Of a stretch of DNA of 6,577 nt, positions 6,498 to 6,577 are shown piece by piece. The position numbers were made by a program, and so were the translations under genes. The notes below the pieces were generated by a model. It was not told the DNA's origin. It did no database searches and worked only from the letters and a program-made list of their open reading frames with translations. Source of the stretch: Caldifarciminota bacterium (lineage in GTDB: Bacteria > Hydrothermota > Hydrothermia > B15-G9 > DRBW01); contig DRBW01000016.1 in NCBI GenBank assembly GCA_011042705.1, positions 1-6,577 of the forward strand, written 5' to 3'. The number at the start of each line of letters is the position of its first letter. Within the stretch, counting starts at the first letter, position 1.

Positions 6498-6577
6498 ATG
6501 TGGGGGGTTATTATTCTCTTTACCTGCATGTCTGCCCTCCCCGGGAAACTATCCCCTGACCTGAGCCAAAAGATAAA
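6498..6577 (+). CDS. Exported protein of unknown function, first 26 codons (runs off right edge)
   Basis: ATG 6498-6500 follows a perfect AGGAGG (6487-6492) at 5-nt spacing and a strong promoter, so this is very likely a real gene start. The visible residues begin MWGVIILFTCMSALPGKL, a short hydrophobic signal-like segment with possible cleavage after MSA. The Cys at residue 10 is not in a good lipobox (LFTC). The following KLSPDLSQKI resembles the beginning of the propeptide of some secreted subtilisin-like proteases, but this is too short to decide. Function not assigned. Confidence 0.7.
   Translation, partial: MWGVIILFTCMSALPGKLSPDLSQKI

Overview
The window looks like chromosomal DNA from a diderm (Gram-negative type) bacterium. 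It carries a lipoprotein PBP4-type peptidase, a bacterial alpha-2-macroglobulin and two further exported proteins. Heavy use of the Arg codon AGG and the Ile codon ATA with moderate GC suggests a thermophilic or uncultivated lineage, for example candidate phyla such as WOR-3. That placement is a guess from style; there is no marker gene here.

Layout. (1) 1-1772, minus strand: the N-terminal 590 residues of a secreted alpha-2-macroglobulin-family protein, running off the left edge. (2) 1773-1888: a 116-bp divergent promoter region with one sigma70-type promoter for each side. (3) 1889-4125, plus strand: a two-gene operon with a 1-nt TGATG stop/start overlap, encoding a lipoprotein D-Ala-D-Ala carboxypeptidase/endopeptidase (PBP4/DacB, family S13) and then a PrsW-like intramembrane metalloprotease. 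(4) 4112-6178, minus strand: a secreted VIT + vWA protein resembling inter-alpha-trypsin-inhibitor heavy chains. It converges on the PrsW gene and overlaps it tail to tail by 14 bp. (5) 6179-6497: a 319-bp divergent intergenic region with a near-consensus promoter on the plus strand and a weaker one on the minus strand. (6) 6498-6577, plus strand: the first 26 codons of another exported protein, cut by the right edge.

How the genes may work together (inference): all four identified products should act in the envelope or outside the cell. Two belong to families that in animals are extracellular protease-control proteins (alpha-2-macroglobulin and ITI heavy chain). The other two are envelope hydrolases (murein peptidase and intramembrane protease). 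The region may be an envelope maintenance or defence cluster. The alpha-2-macroglobulin and dacB-prsW transcripts start from back-to-back promoters and may be co-regulated. The most concrete unusual signal is the dacB promoter, whose predicted start point falls on the A of the start codon, so the mRNA would be leaderless.
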